From Adiantum capillus-veneris (taxonomy: Eukaryota; Streptophyta; Polypodiopsida; Polypodiales; Pteridaceae): a stretch of 64,000 nt of DNA. Positions 21,561 to 32,500 of this stretch are shown here, in pieces. The notes beneath the pieces are model-generated. The model saw only the letters and a program-made list of their open reading frames with translations. It searched no databases and had not been told where the DNA came from. Each line of letters starts with the position of its first letter. The stretch's first letter is position 1. Where the stretch lies: the NCBI GenBank assembly GCA_014529385.2, contig CM043963.1, forward strand, positions 75,513,412-75,577,411. The letters are read 5' to 3'. Position numbers and translations under genes: made by a program.

Positions 21561-22649
21561 TTGCTGCCTATCCAAAGGCCTTGGTGAAGGATGAGCCATA
21601 CTGTGCTTGATAGCAATAGGGAAGGTCCACACACATTGAAATATGTATTACCACTGTCTAGCACTCCAATTTGGCCCCCACCTTGAGTTGATTTTTACGT
21701 TTAGAGACTGGATGAAGGCTGGAAAGCTTGAGAATTGAGAACAAATCTGCCCATTGGTCTTTCTCAAATTAAAAGAAGCACGGAATGAAGTAGCATCCAA
21801 GATTTTTATGTACTTCTGAATCATGTAGGCTAGAAAGTCAGCAAGCATAGGAGAAAAATGAAAATGTTAGCTAAACTTTATTTAGATAGGAAATTGTGCA
21901 TGCTTCCAACACGTAATACCCTTTTTGAAGCAAATATGAGCGCTTCCGGGAGAATCAATCCCGTCTATCCTAAGGTGATGTCCAAACCATAAAGAATTTT
22001 CTAAGAAGAATTCTCTAGAGCACCTAAGGTCTAGAGATGGAGTCCAATTGGATTTCAAAGAAAACCATGAATTCCATAAGCTACAAATGAGGGTAGAGCC
22101 TGCAAGTTTAATAGGGATAGGTGCAATGATAGATCCATCAGATCCAACTCTTTCCAAGCTTTATACTCATGTAGGGAGAACTTTCCCACATTTTTATAAA
22201 TTAGCAATGCCGAATAATCATCAGAGGTGATAGCTCTTAGAATCCATTCAATTGCCAATTTGGTTGCCCGATCTTCCAAGCTGAGAATTCATACCAAGTC
22301 CTCCATTGCTTTTGGATGAGCAGCAGATGTTCCAAGCAACTTAGGGAACCCTACTGTCGAATCCTATTGTCAAGGCTAGTTCCTCCCCACATAAAATCTT
22401 CTAGCAAGGGCTACTGCCTTGTTCAAATGGAACTTTGCAGGTTTCCAACAGGACATGAAAAAAATAGAGAGTGAAGTATATAATGATTCAACACAAAGAT
22501 TCTAGAGTACAATGATTAATCCAATATAATATTTTCCTCTTGAATTTTTGAAGAACCCACTTCCATCTTTGTGCCATTGAGACCTAGAAGCCCATTGGAA
22601 TGCCCAGAAGTCTGAAGACCCATCTTCCTTGATTCTTTGGCATCCATTT

Positions 22650-23560
22650 GTTAGTAAAATTTTTGGAGTCTAACCTACAGAAACTCTAAAGGAAGTTTTA
22701 GTATGATTAATGCAAGATCCATTGGCTAGACAGAAAGTGTGTAGACAATCCCATAGAAGCTGCATTGACTGCTCCTCATTTATGACTAAAGCATTTGTTT
22801 CAAAACATAAATCTGAAGAAGAGCTTGGAATTTGGATCCCTTTGATCAATCCATTGTCTGGAAAATCTTTTATAAGCCAACCCAATGCATCTAAGGTGAT
22901 TGCAAAAAAAAAAGGAGCAATGGATCAACCTTGTCTGATACATTATGGGAATAAATTTTGAGAGCACCCCATTGATAGCAACTTTGGCAAAAGAATAACC
23001 AAATAGTTTAATGAATCTTTTACCAAATCCCATGTCAAAAAGAGATTGTATAATAAACTCCCACTCTATCCTATCATAGGCCTTGTCAAAATCAATCTTG
23101 AAAAAGACATAGTCTTGTTGGGTCTCCTTTCCCACAGGATAATAATGGCATCAAGGATGAATCTGTTCTTTATTTCTCCTTCAAGATAAGCTGGTCCATA
23201 AGGGGGTTAAGTCTTCTAGCTAAGGATATAGCAAAGATTTTGTAAATAGAATTCAAACAAGTTATAGGTCTCTAATTTGCTAGGTCCCCTTTGTCCCCTC
23301 TTTTGTGTATCAATTTGATATCACCAATGTTGATATTAGTGAACAGAGCTCCTAGACCCACAACTTCTTTGTCCCCTTTTTTGTGTAAAAAGAAGCAAGA
23401 CAAGTTATATGTGTCCAATTTTCTAGGTCCCCTTTGTCCCCTTTTTTGTGTATCAATTTGATAACACCAATGTTGATATCAACAATTGACAAAGCTCCTA
23501 GACCCACAACTTCTTGCTAGACTAGAAGAATATAAAGGGCTAAGAATTCTTGAAACTAAA
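22650..23560 (-). pseudogene. LINE reverse transcriptase core
   Basis: Contains GDIKLIHKRGDKGDLAN, RPITCLNSIYKIFA, FFKIDFDKAYDRIEWEFI (near 23,060-23,110) and, further on, INEEQSMQLLWDCLH. The usual F-A-D-D catalytic box is not readable; the position before NALVINEEQ gives CFET in the open frame. A 143-bp tandem duplication lies in the palm-proximal part (about 23,250-23,530). It would have copied LINE RNA at the nicked target. Confidence 0.85.
23250..23530. repeat. 143-bp tandem duplication inside the LINE RT region
   Basis: The stretch containing CTAGGTCCCCTTTGTCCCC recurs with a period of 143 bp (23,281 and 23,424 mark the same base). Each copy continues through TTTTGTGTATCAATTTGATA to GACCCACAACTTCTT. 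Copies are diverged by several bases. Confidence 0.85.
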
Positions 23561-23835
23561 TGTAAGATTCATTAGGCAGGCCATCAAGTCGTGGTGTTTT
23601 ACCAAGCTTCAATTTACTAATAGTTTCTTTAATCTCACCTAAAGAGATAGGCATATCCATGATTTTAGCAATTTGAGGGCTCCCAAGATAGTGACATCCC
23701 TTTTATGGGGATTAGATAAAATATTAGTAAAAAAAGCTTTGGCAATTTTCACATTGTCCTCTTGAGTAGAGGCCACTATACCATTGGCATCATTTAAAAA
23801 GGGCACAAAGTCCCTAGCTTTCTTTCTTTTTAACA

Positions 23836-25138
23836 CTAGTTTGGTACCAAAACAGAACACTTTAAGTGTCCTTTTTGAACAAATTTAAATTAAATGCTAC
23901 TTGCATTAGACGGTTTATTTAAGAAAACCCTCTTGATATGCTTAAATATGTTAGCTAGAGGGTCTTTTAAAAATATAACCTTGCATTTTAGAATCTATCA
24001 TGATCAAGAACTACACTCATCAAGTTGACCCTCGTAAGACTGCAATTGACTGTTTGAAGAAATCGCCTTTATAAGCTCAAGAAAAAATGAAGCGACCTTG
24101 TAGAAAATTTTAGGTGACTCTTCCACAATTTTTCTATAGATAATTGAAAGTTTCATGTGCAAAAATAATGACTTTGGAGTATATAAAATAATGGAAAGTT
24201 CCATGTGTTTGATATGGTCATTTCAAGCATATCATTGTATTCAAAGAAAAATATGTTTTTGATGCATTTGTGAGTTTTAAAAGCTGATACATTGCTTGCC
24301 CTTTCCATTGAGCACTCAAGGTGGCAAGTAGAAGGGCTTTGGTATGCAACAATTATTGGATCATTTTAAATATTCAAAATTGCATAAGAGAAAACTTTCA
24401 CATTTTCATTCTTGAGACATAAGCATTCAAAATCTCAAATAATATCAAACTTTTCATGTAAATTAACTAAATGTATTAAATTACGTGGTACATACACAAT
24501 TGGGGTGCCTAAAACCTTGGTTTCAATGTTATTATGGAGAACTCAAGATTTTCAAGAGTTTTTGCACGATAAAAAATTCAAGATAGAGTTCAAGCAACGA
24601 GATTTAATTGAGTTAGGGAGCCCAAAAATACGTAGTTTCTTGGTTTAAACATATAAAGTCATTTGTAGTTGTCAAATTGCACTAGAATAGTACCAATTTC
24701 ATGAGGGGGGAACACCAAAATTATGCTCTTATTTAGCACGTGCTCAAGTATGAAATTATGTCTATAGCTTGCATGTGACTTGAAAACTTATCTTTGAAGT
24801 GCATTCCACTTGTAACCCTAAGTTCTAGCACTTGGCTTTTATAAACATAAAACGGGCCATCTCTACAAAAAGATATAATAATTGTATGATTTTTTTTGGC
24901 AAAACAGCTTGAAATTTTACTAAAATTTATGTTTTAGAGCTTACCAAAATTCTCTCCATACAGATTGCATTTTGATATGGAGAAAAATCCAGTGTTTTCT
25001 TTTGCTCATAACCAATCTATGGTAGAAGCAAGGTGTAAAAACTTCTTTCTAGCTTGACAAATAAATTGCCAAAACTTGGTAAAAAATAGGACACTTTAGT
25101 GTCTCAGGACACTTAAGTGTCCAATTACAGAACTAGTG
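23836..25138. mobile_element. 1.3-kb inverted-repeat DNA element nested in the LINE
   Basis: Left end CACTAGTT at 23,836 is matched by the inverted AACTAGTG ending at 25,138, flanked on both sides by TTAA (23,832-23,835 and 25,139-25,142). Subterminal ends share more inverted sequence built on GGACACTT(A)AAGTGTCC, which is itself palindromic and occurs twice at the right end. The LINE protein resumes on each side. No transposase is seen, so it is a MITE-like, non-autonomous element. TTAA suggests piggyBac-type and a nested TA suggests mariner-type; the end CACTA suggests neither clearly. Confidence 0.6.
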
Positions 25139-25599
25139 TTAATAAATCTTAAACTTCTCTTTAGAGGGTCTGTCTATTTTACCAGCACAGAATACTCTAG
25201 TCCAAGCAAGCGTACTGTGGGCTTCTAGGAGCTCTTCTTTCCTTAGAGTTTCATTAAGCATAACCAACTGATTAGATAGCATTGGATTCAGGTCTTTTAA
25301 TTGAAGGATCCTCCCTTTTATCATCATCCTTCTATCTACTCTAATTTCCCTGGCTTTTTGTTTTAAAGTAGTAAGACAAACCTGTGTTTCCTTAACAACA
25401 AGATCTCAAAGGAGAATGATTAGACAAGAATGCATGATCAAAGATGTTTCTAACTTTCTCTTTGACACACTTGAGCTTAAGAAGAGATAGATCCATATGG
25501 ACCCACCCTGCTTTATAATTGCAATCACCCTTATATAATTCAAAGCATAACGAGACTGATCAAAAAGTAGTATAGAGTATGTTCTACTACTCACCTACC

Positions 25600-26245
25600 A
25601 GTGTTCATTGAGTAGGTCCACTGACATATAAAGTCTTTCCAACCTTGCTACTCTATAGCACATGCCTTTTTGCTTGTTTGTCCATGTGAACCCTTATTTT
25701 TTTGAGATGTCTACCAAGTTGAGAGAATCTACCATAGCTTCCCAAGCATCTCTTTCCTCACAGATAACCTGGCCCAAATGTTTTCATCTATCCTTGATAT
25801 CAACCACCATATTGTAATCTCCTACAACCAGAATGGCATTAGACAATTCTACCAGCTGTTTCCATACTTCAGACCTCTTTTCCATGAAGCTAGATTCATA
25901 CAGACTGACCACAGTGTAATTGATAGGATCCTTAAAGGAGACAACCACCCAATTACCTTTGAGGCCATACTTAACAGAGTATCTTAGGAAAAAATGCTTA
26001 CAATCACCTCCATGATTAGGACCCCCTCTGCCATTTGTATGGTTAGTGTAAAACCACTCATATTTTGTCCCCAATCTTCTACGATTGGCTAGAAGGTTAC
26101 TTTCACCAACTTTAAGCTCTTGCAAACAAATAAAATCAATAAAGTATTGCATATCTTCAAGCCATTTTCTGATGGCCCATGCTCTGATAACATCTTTGAG
26201 ACCTTTACAATTAAGAGAAAAACCAGTCATCTTTGAACAATTCAT
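25600..26245 (-). pseudogene. LINE AP-type endonuclease domain
   Basis: The minus strand from 26,245 reads MNCSKMTGFSLNCKGL, RAWAIRKWLEDMQYF, DFICLQELKV (the catalytic Glu region) and AILVVGDYNMVVDIKDR (the GDxN motif). It runs on in broken form to about 25,600. This domain nicks the target DNA. Coding is intact for 153 residues. Confidence 0.85.
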
Positions 26246-26430
26246 TTCTTAGAGTTTTTTAAGGGTTTGGAAAGGGCCACTGATGCGATTATAAGATTTT
26301 TGTTTTCTTTTCTCTTCGCTTTAGAACTGCCTTTGATAGGTAGTGCCTCCTCTTCAGCTTGTGGCATAAGGATGTCTACTGAGTTCTCAGGAGAGGCGAC
26401 CAACTGACTCATAAGGGCTAAACCCTCATC

Positions 26431-27120
26431 TCAGAGTTCCTTATCAAAGGCCTTATGTATATAGTTGGTGGTGACTTGAAGCTTTTGAGTGACTGAAATA
26501 TGCTCACTCTTAGAGTAAGAAGAATCAGAGTTAGTGGAGAAGCCCCTTGTTTTTTCAGCAATTAGGAGGGGACACTGATGAGAGTGCATCACCCTGGTCT
26601 TATTTGGTTGGGGGAGCTTCATCACCTGGTGTGGAAGACAGGTCTTTATGAGTTGCAACCTCAGTAGGTTTTTCATGAGAGTCAATGAAGGTGTCAGTGT
26701 GTTCTTTTTCAAGTTTTGTTTGCCACCTAGCTTGAGTTTCCATATCAAGGGGGTCAAAAAAATCATCAAGTAGAGCCCCGAATCGATTAACAACCAGATT
26801 ATTGGATCTACTTCTTGAGGCAAGAGCATTGGTCTACCTGGTTCTATTGAAGTTTATATTATTATTATTACGAGTGAAGCCTTGTTCCGGGAGAGCCTCC
26901 TTTTTGTGAAGACATTCTTTTATCAAGTGTCCTTGTTGGAAACAGTGAAAACATGCATTAGGAAGGGTTTTATAGATGATTTTCTAGAGGTGCAAAAGAT
27001 GATCTTTCACAGGTACAACTTCCCTTAAGGGGGCATTGAGGTCAACTTCAATGAGGAGTTGAGGATCCCATTTAGGGTTCATGCCATTGGTAGGTTTTTG
27101 ACCAAGTTTGTTTGCAAGCA
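26431..27120 (-). pseudogene. LINE ORF1 (Gag-like) with zinc knuckle
   Basis: The minus strand contains a CCHC knuckle at 26,912-26,953 reading CFHCFQQGHLIKEC, followed by a polar C-terminal part that stays open from 26,829 to 26,431. Upstream (27,100-26,960) reads NPKWDPQLLIEVDLNAPLRE with a TAG. This protein would bind LINE RNA. Confidence 0.75.
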
Positions 27121-27293
27121 AGCTTTACGGTCAAGCGTTACTCATGAATGAGAAATAAATATGTAGCTTCATATGTGCAGAGGGCCACTTGCACCAAGGT
27201 TTGGTGAGGTTGCAAAATCCATGACAATAAGAGAAGGTGTGATTATAGTGGGACAAAGTGGTGCTTAACATTCTTTTGAGCTATAATGATCTC

Positions 27294-27380
<87 letters not shown>
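27294..27380. repeat. (GT)n(GA)n compound microsatellite
   Basis: GT run passing directly into a long GA run, near the LINE 5' end. Confidence 0.97.
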
Positions 27381-27382
<2 letters not shown>

Positions 27383-28201
27383 AACATCACAACACGTGGA
27401 CATTACAAGTTATTTTGTGGCTTAACATGATGAACTTGCTTTTGTACCTTTTATATATTCTTAAGATAGATTTGAGGGTTTGGTATTGCACTCAATGTAG
27501 GTACTAATGTGAGCACCAGTGCTACTTCAAATGAGCTAGCTTCTTTCATCTCAAAGGAGGAAGTGCCTTTAATGTTGAGCATAGTATCTAGCAAGGGCTT
27601 AGAGAAGGCATGCACAAACTTCTTTGCGAGCTCTACAATCCCCATCCGAGAAACTAACTCCAATAACCATAACGCTACTAGCTTCTGTGCATTAAGAGAG
27701 TAAAAGTCTACACAATGATGCACTTTGAATTGTGAACCATGCTCAATTGCTTAATATGACCATGAAGCTCTTAACGAAAGAAACTCAATGGCATAAAATA
27801 GTTAACCCCATCGAGTGCTCATCCTTAGTTCTCTATACAAAATTATGCCTATGACTAGCAAATTTAAAACGAACAACAAAATGATGTATTTTTTGCTCAT
27901 TTTTTGCTTCTCACCTATATTGGTAGTTACTATTGGCTCCCCATAAAAGAAATTCATTTCTTTGTTAGATACCGGATGTTCCCCCCTCTTCTCAAGGCTA
28001 TCCCGCACCTCTGTCGCCCTCCCTCTTCGTCTTCCTCCGGCTCACGTCGGCTGCTCTCTGCTCAGGAAGAAGGAGAGAGAGACAGAAAAGGTCATCGAGG
28101 AGCTCGATGAGCCACAGTAACTTGCAAGCCTTTGCCTCTCCCTCAACCCCTGACATTTGCCCTCTACCAGCCTCTGGCATTTGCCCATCGCACCCTCTCT
28201 T

Positions 28202-28306
<105 letters not shown>

Positions 28307-28638
28307 CGGCATGTAGACTAATAGTTCTCTCTCTTCCCAGAATCGATTCGGCATGTAGAAGAGAGAACCTTTTAAGATTCTCCCATCTATTTTTTTACAA
28401 AATGGGTGCTCCCTATTGGCATCACTTAAAACATAATTCTTGAATACCCAAAAGATTCCTCGCACTTTTGACGAGCCTGCGAGGCTGCAATTTCTTAGCC
28501 CTACGCCTCTGATCCTCTTGCCATGGCGACCTGGTGTTGTCGACCTCCTCGTCAAGCCCTGCTACTCATCGTAGCCCTCTTACCACTTCACCCTTCTCTC
28601 CTCCCTCTATAGCCTGTTGCCTGCATAACCCAGAATGT

Positions 28639-28643
<5 letters not shown>

Positions 28644-28693
<50 letters not shown>
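28644..28693. repeat. (CA)n microsatellite
   Basis: About 25 CA units. Confidence 0.97.
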
Positions 28694-28695
<2 letters not shown>

Positions 28696-28974
28696 TAAGC
28701 CCTGCTCCCCCCCCCTGTCCCTCTTTCCATCCCACCCAAACCCATACCCTCATCAAATCTTCGCCCTGCAGACATCGTGTGAAGAGAGAGGGGGAAAGAG
28801 GATGAGCCTTACAGACGTCGTGTGGAGAGAAAGATATCGCATGACTGCCCACATGTGAGTAGAAATAGAGAATCCACTTTCGGAAACGAGCCCATTTCCT
28901 TCTAATTAACCCTCATAATCTCACCCTTCCCTTTTTTGTTTAAACTTAATGAGGTCATTTTTTTATTTTATTTC

Positions 28975-28976
28975 AG
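28975..28976 (+). other. Possible splice acceptor of a 5' UTR intron
   Basis: A T-rich tract (TTTTTTTATTTTATTTCAG) ends in AG here, 148 bp before the start codon at 29,124. Speculative without transcript data. Confidence 0.25.
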
Positions 28977-29123
28977 CTGGTATCACCTACTGGATAGCTT
29001 TAAAATAGTTGACGGCAAACGGTTTTGAACATAAGAAGGCAATATTTCTGCAGGAGTAGAGCTTCATACGCGACGAGGACGAAGATACAACAGGATTTCT
29101 GATGAGCAGAATCGGATCTTGAT

Positions 29124-29288
29124 ATGGCGCTGGACATGACTCCTTACGATGCTGATGATAGCATCAGCACCATCACCCAGAAGACGAAGAGACTGAAGCA
29201 GTCCAACCCCTTCCTTCTTCACACACTAGAGAACCCTGACCTTAACCAGTACTGGTACTCTTCCAACACCATCTCCGTCCTCGTCAAG
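29124..29288 (+). CDS. Methyltransferase exon 1
   Basis: ATG at 29,124 encodes MALDMTPYDADD and 55 codons in all, ending in phase 0 before GTATCCC. It is the first ATG in frame in an exon-like context; the later in-frame Met at residue 5 is an alternative. Confidence 0.8.
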
Positions 29289-29511
29289 GTATCCCAGCCT
29301 TTTGTCTTAATTATCTGCTGCTTAGTTACGGTACTGAATTGGGAATCTGTAGGACTTGATCTTGCATGTCTGTGTAAGTGAGCTTGTAGGCTTCACATGC
29401 ACATGTGCACTGCGTGTAGGCATGGGCGCAGTGATTCTCACTGTCTTTCTCTTTGAGTTGCTGCCATGTGCAGTGTCATGTAGAAAGAAAGGCAATGGCA
29501 TGCGCGCACGT

Positions 29512-29560
<49 letters not shown>

Positions 29561-32500
29561 GATGCAAGTTGTGTGCATGGGTTTCCAAATTCTACTTCCA
29601 TTCATGGAAATGTTTTTAGTCATGCTTATATGTTGCTTGTTTTCTTTGTGATTGATCACATGCTGCTTCATGGGGCATTCATGGTTATATAGATGTATTT
29701 AGCATTTTGGTATGCATATCATGTTAACCTCTCTGGGCTTTTAAGTTAATCAGAAGACAAGGACTCGTGTCTGCAAAGAGTGGGCAATACATTTTTATTT
29801 TTATTGCATGTCATTGCTCATTTGCATCAGATTAGGTGTCATGTTTGCCTCAGCTTAGCCTTGAGCCCATTCATACTTGAGATTAGCGGGTTGCAAACCA
29901 TGGTAAAGGGAAGACAACCAGTAAAATATACATGAAAGAATGAAAATTTGAAACTTTCTACTAGTATTTTGGGTTTACATCTCTACAACGAGGAAAATTG
30001 AAACCCAATCGCTTTGGAAAAAAGACTTTCCTGAACCCTGGTTATGTTTAGTTGGTACCTAGACAGGCCACTTTGGTTTCTTGGAGTGAACTGGCTTTTC
30101 TGTAGGGTATAGTACCCTTGGGCTCAATATTGTGGGCTATTGTCAATTATGGGTGATCTTGTGGACTCTAGTCCTTTGGCTGTATGTATCAATTTGGGTC
30201 AGCGGTAAGGAATGTAAGCCCTTTTCCTTGATCCCTTTGCATTTTTTGAAATGCATTGCATACCTTATGTGCCTTATCTGCGGGTGACGAACAATACGTG
30301 TATTGTATCGTACCTAACACACCTAACTACTTTGATGAGCTCTGATTGTTAGGTGCAGCGGAATGAATGTTGTTTTTTCTCAAGATTAGTGATACTTATT
30401 GCTCAAGGTTCCTTTAAGTTCTTTAGGGAAAGAGAGAGCTTTCCGTCTTGTAGAGTGTTGTGGTCACGAACAAAGTGAGTGGATATTGTGCGTGCAAGTG
30501 AATGAGACTAAGAGAAGGAGAGAGAAGAGATACGACACCCGAGAGGTTGTAAAACCGTCCTCCGAAGGCCCCACTCTCGTCGGCAAGAGTGGTCTACTTT
30601 GATTGCACAAAGGTGTACAATGCGAATGCAATGGACTGATGCAATGGGACTATGCCGATGACGACGACGGTGATGACGACGACTAAGGTTGAAATCTGTG
30701 ATCTTCTAGGCTGAGTTTGGGGTTGTCTTGGTGGCTGAAATTGACTGTTTTATGGCTGTTTTCATGGATGAGATGGTGGAGTAGTCGGGGATTAAACTGA
30801 TGGCAAAAATGCTGAGGTTATATACTTGTTAGACTGTGTTTTCATGCTTATTCATACCTGCTGAAAAACGCTGTCATGCTGAGGTCTTCAAGCTGAGAAA
30901 AACGCTACAATGCTGAGGCTTTTTTGGTCTTTTCAAGGGCTGAAAACCCTCTGCAATTGCAGGTCTTGGAGCGTTGATGGTTGGCTGAAAAAACGCTGGG
31001 AAAGAGGGGTCCTAAAGCTGAGCAAAACGCTAATGTGCTAAGGATCTGAGATTCCAAAAACGCTAGGGTTTTGGGCTCATGCTGATTGTCAAAAACGCTA
31101 AAGCTGAGGTGATTCTGTCGCGGGAAAACTCTGACGATGGGGCTGATCTACAAGAATTCAAAAACAAGGGGCTGATCTGCCTGTCGGAACTGTCGCCAAA
31201 AGTGGGGGAGAACTTCAGGGGAGGATGCTCTATGAAAAACGCCAAGGTGATGGGAGGTATGGCGATGGGGGGTCATGAGGGGGGTCCTGCTGAGAAGTTG
31301 CCCGTTGAGCGGGAAGCTCCTACCGCCTCTTCTGCCAGAAAGTTCTAACTTGGGTTTGCTTATATATTAACTTAAATAAATTGCCCTATCTACTTTTGTT
31401 GGAAAGTCACTCAAAAATAATAAGTGAAAATACCAATAAATAGGAAAATAAGCTAAATGAACTGGAAAAGTCCACTAACTGATGCTAATGGATTCTGATG
31501 GGCATTCTGATGATCATGCCGTGTGTAACCGGAGGATATGCATCTATGCTAAGTGACTGGGCATGCACGGTTTACGAATAGACTCACAAAAGTGCCAGAT
31601 CACTGCTAATCTAGACTTGACTGAACTGATTGAACCCTGCTGTGGTGTAGCTTGTCCACGGACACATAGGGTTGGGATGTGTCACGTGACATCCTCTCCT
31701 TTTCAAAGTGAGGTACTGGTACCGAACTGTATGGCGTCGAGGGAGATCGCCAACAACATCCGGAATCTTGGAAGAGACTCTTCGTCGGCCCACTCTGATG
31801 TGTGGGTCGTGCGGTACTTGAACTCCATAAAGGTCTGCAACGCTTGCTTCTCTGGGCCGCGTCGAAAGCGACACAAAGTCTTCTGTGGCTTCTTTGATGC
31901 TTCAACTTCGTCTAGAGTCATGCTTCTTTCTTCTTCAAGAATCTCCATGGCTGAAAATTCTTGAAACCATCTCCAACACAAAACCATGAACATAGCCATT
32001 CCATGTAAAGTGAAGGAAAAAAATATTGTCTTCTCTAAAGACTGTGTATGCAACGTAGATGAACATAGATACGGAGTGACAAACCGTTCATCAAACACAT
32101 GCAAACAATGCGATTGAATCTTTTCTATTTGATCGAAATCAATCAACTGTGGCAAATCACAATGGAAATGCCCATGCTTGGTGCTCATACTATCATATGC
32201 TCTTTTAGAAACTGTGTCATGCCAAGGAAGAGACATGGAATGTGACTTCCTTACATACAAACTTTTCGGCTTTTTATGAACAATCCCCATACATTCGTGC
32301 TCATCCATGAGAGAAACGTGCTCAATGTGCAATATGTCATGCCTAGAAAAAGGGATCACATAACGATGCTGACTAAAATACAGGAAACCGTCACGAATGA
32401 AACACTCGAACAATGCGTGCGTATCAATCATGCGAACACATAATACTTCCTGTGAGGGTTCTTTGGACCAAGGCTCGAGAGCCAAGATCGCTTCTTCGGG

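Larger units (their letters stand above)
20932..27250 (-). mobile_element. Degenerate L1-type LINE retrotransposon
   Basis: Reading on the minus strand, the order is ORF1 with a CCHC knuckle (about 27,120-26,431), AP-endonuclease (about 26,245-25,600), reverse transcriptase (about 23,560-22,650) and a zinc-binding zf-RVT end (about 21,560-21,430). The 3' end is placed at the T8 run at 20,932-20,939, a short poly(A) on the minus strand. The 5' end is not exact; a (GT)n(GA)n tract lies at 27,294. Frames are broken throughout, with a nested DNA element at 23,836-25,138. Target-site repeats were not identified. Confidence 0.85.

Noticed and set aside
23836-25138. Assignment of the inverted-repeat element to piggyBac or CACTA
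   Set aside because: TTAA flanks alone and the CACTA letters alone are insufficient; the 3-bp duplication expected of CACTA is absent and piggyBac ends usually start with C runs.
28607-29692. Cys-Val and Thr-His repeat frames
   Set aside because: They are translations of (CA)n/(GT)n runs.
30399-30602. A 67-codon frame repeated at 35,230 and 45,252
   Set aside because: It is conserved only because it lies in the LTR; no protein family or start context supports it.
31563-31964. Plus-strand frames opposite the gag-pro C-terminal protein
   Set aside because: They are antisense shadows of the minus-strand protein and end within the LTR.
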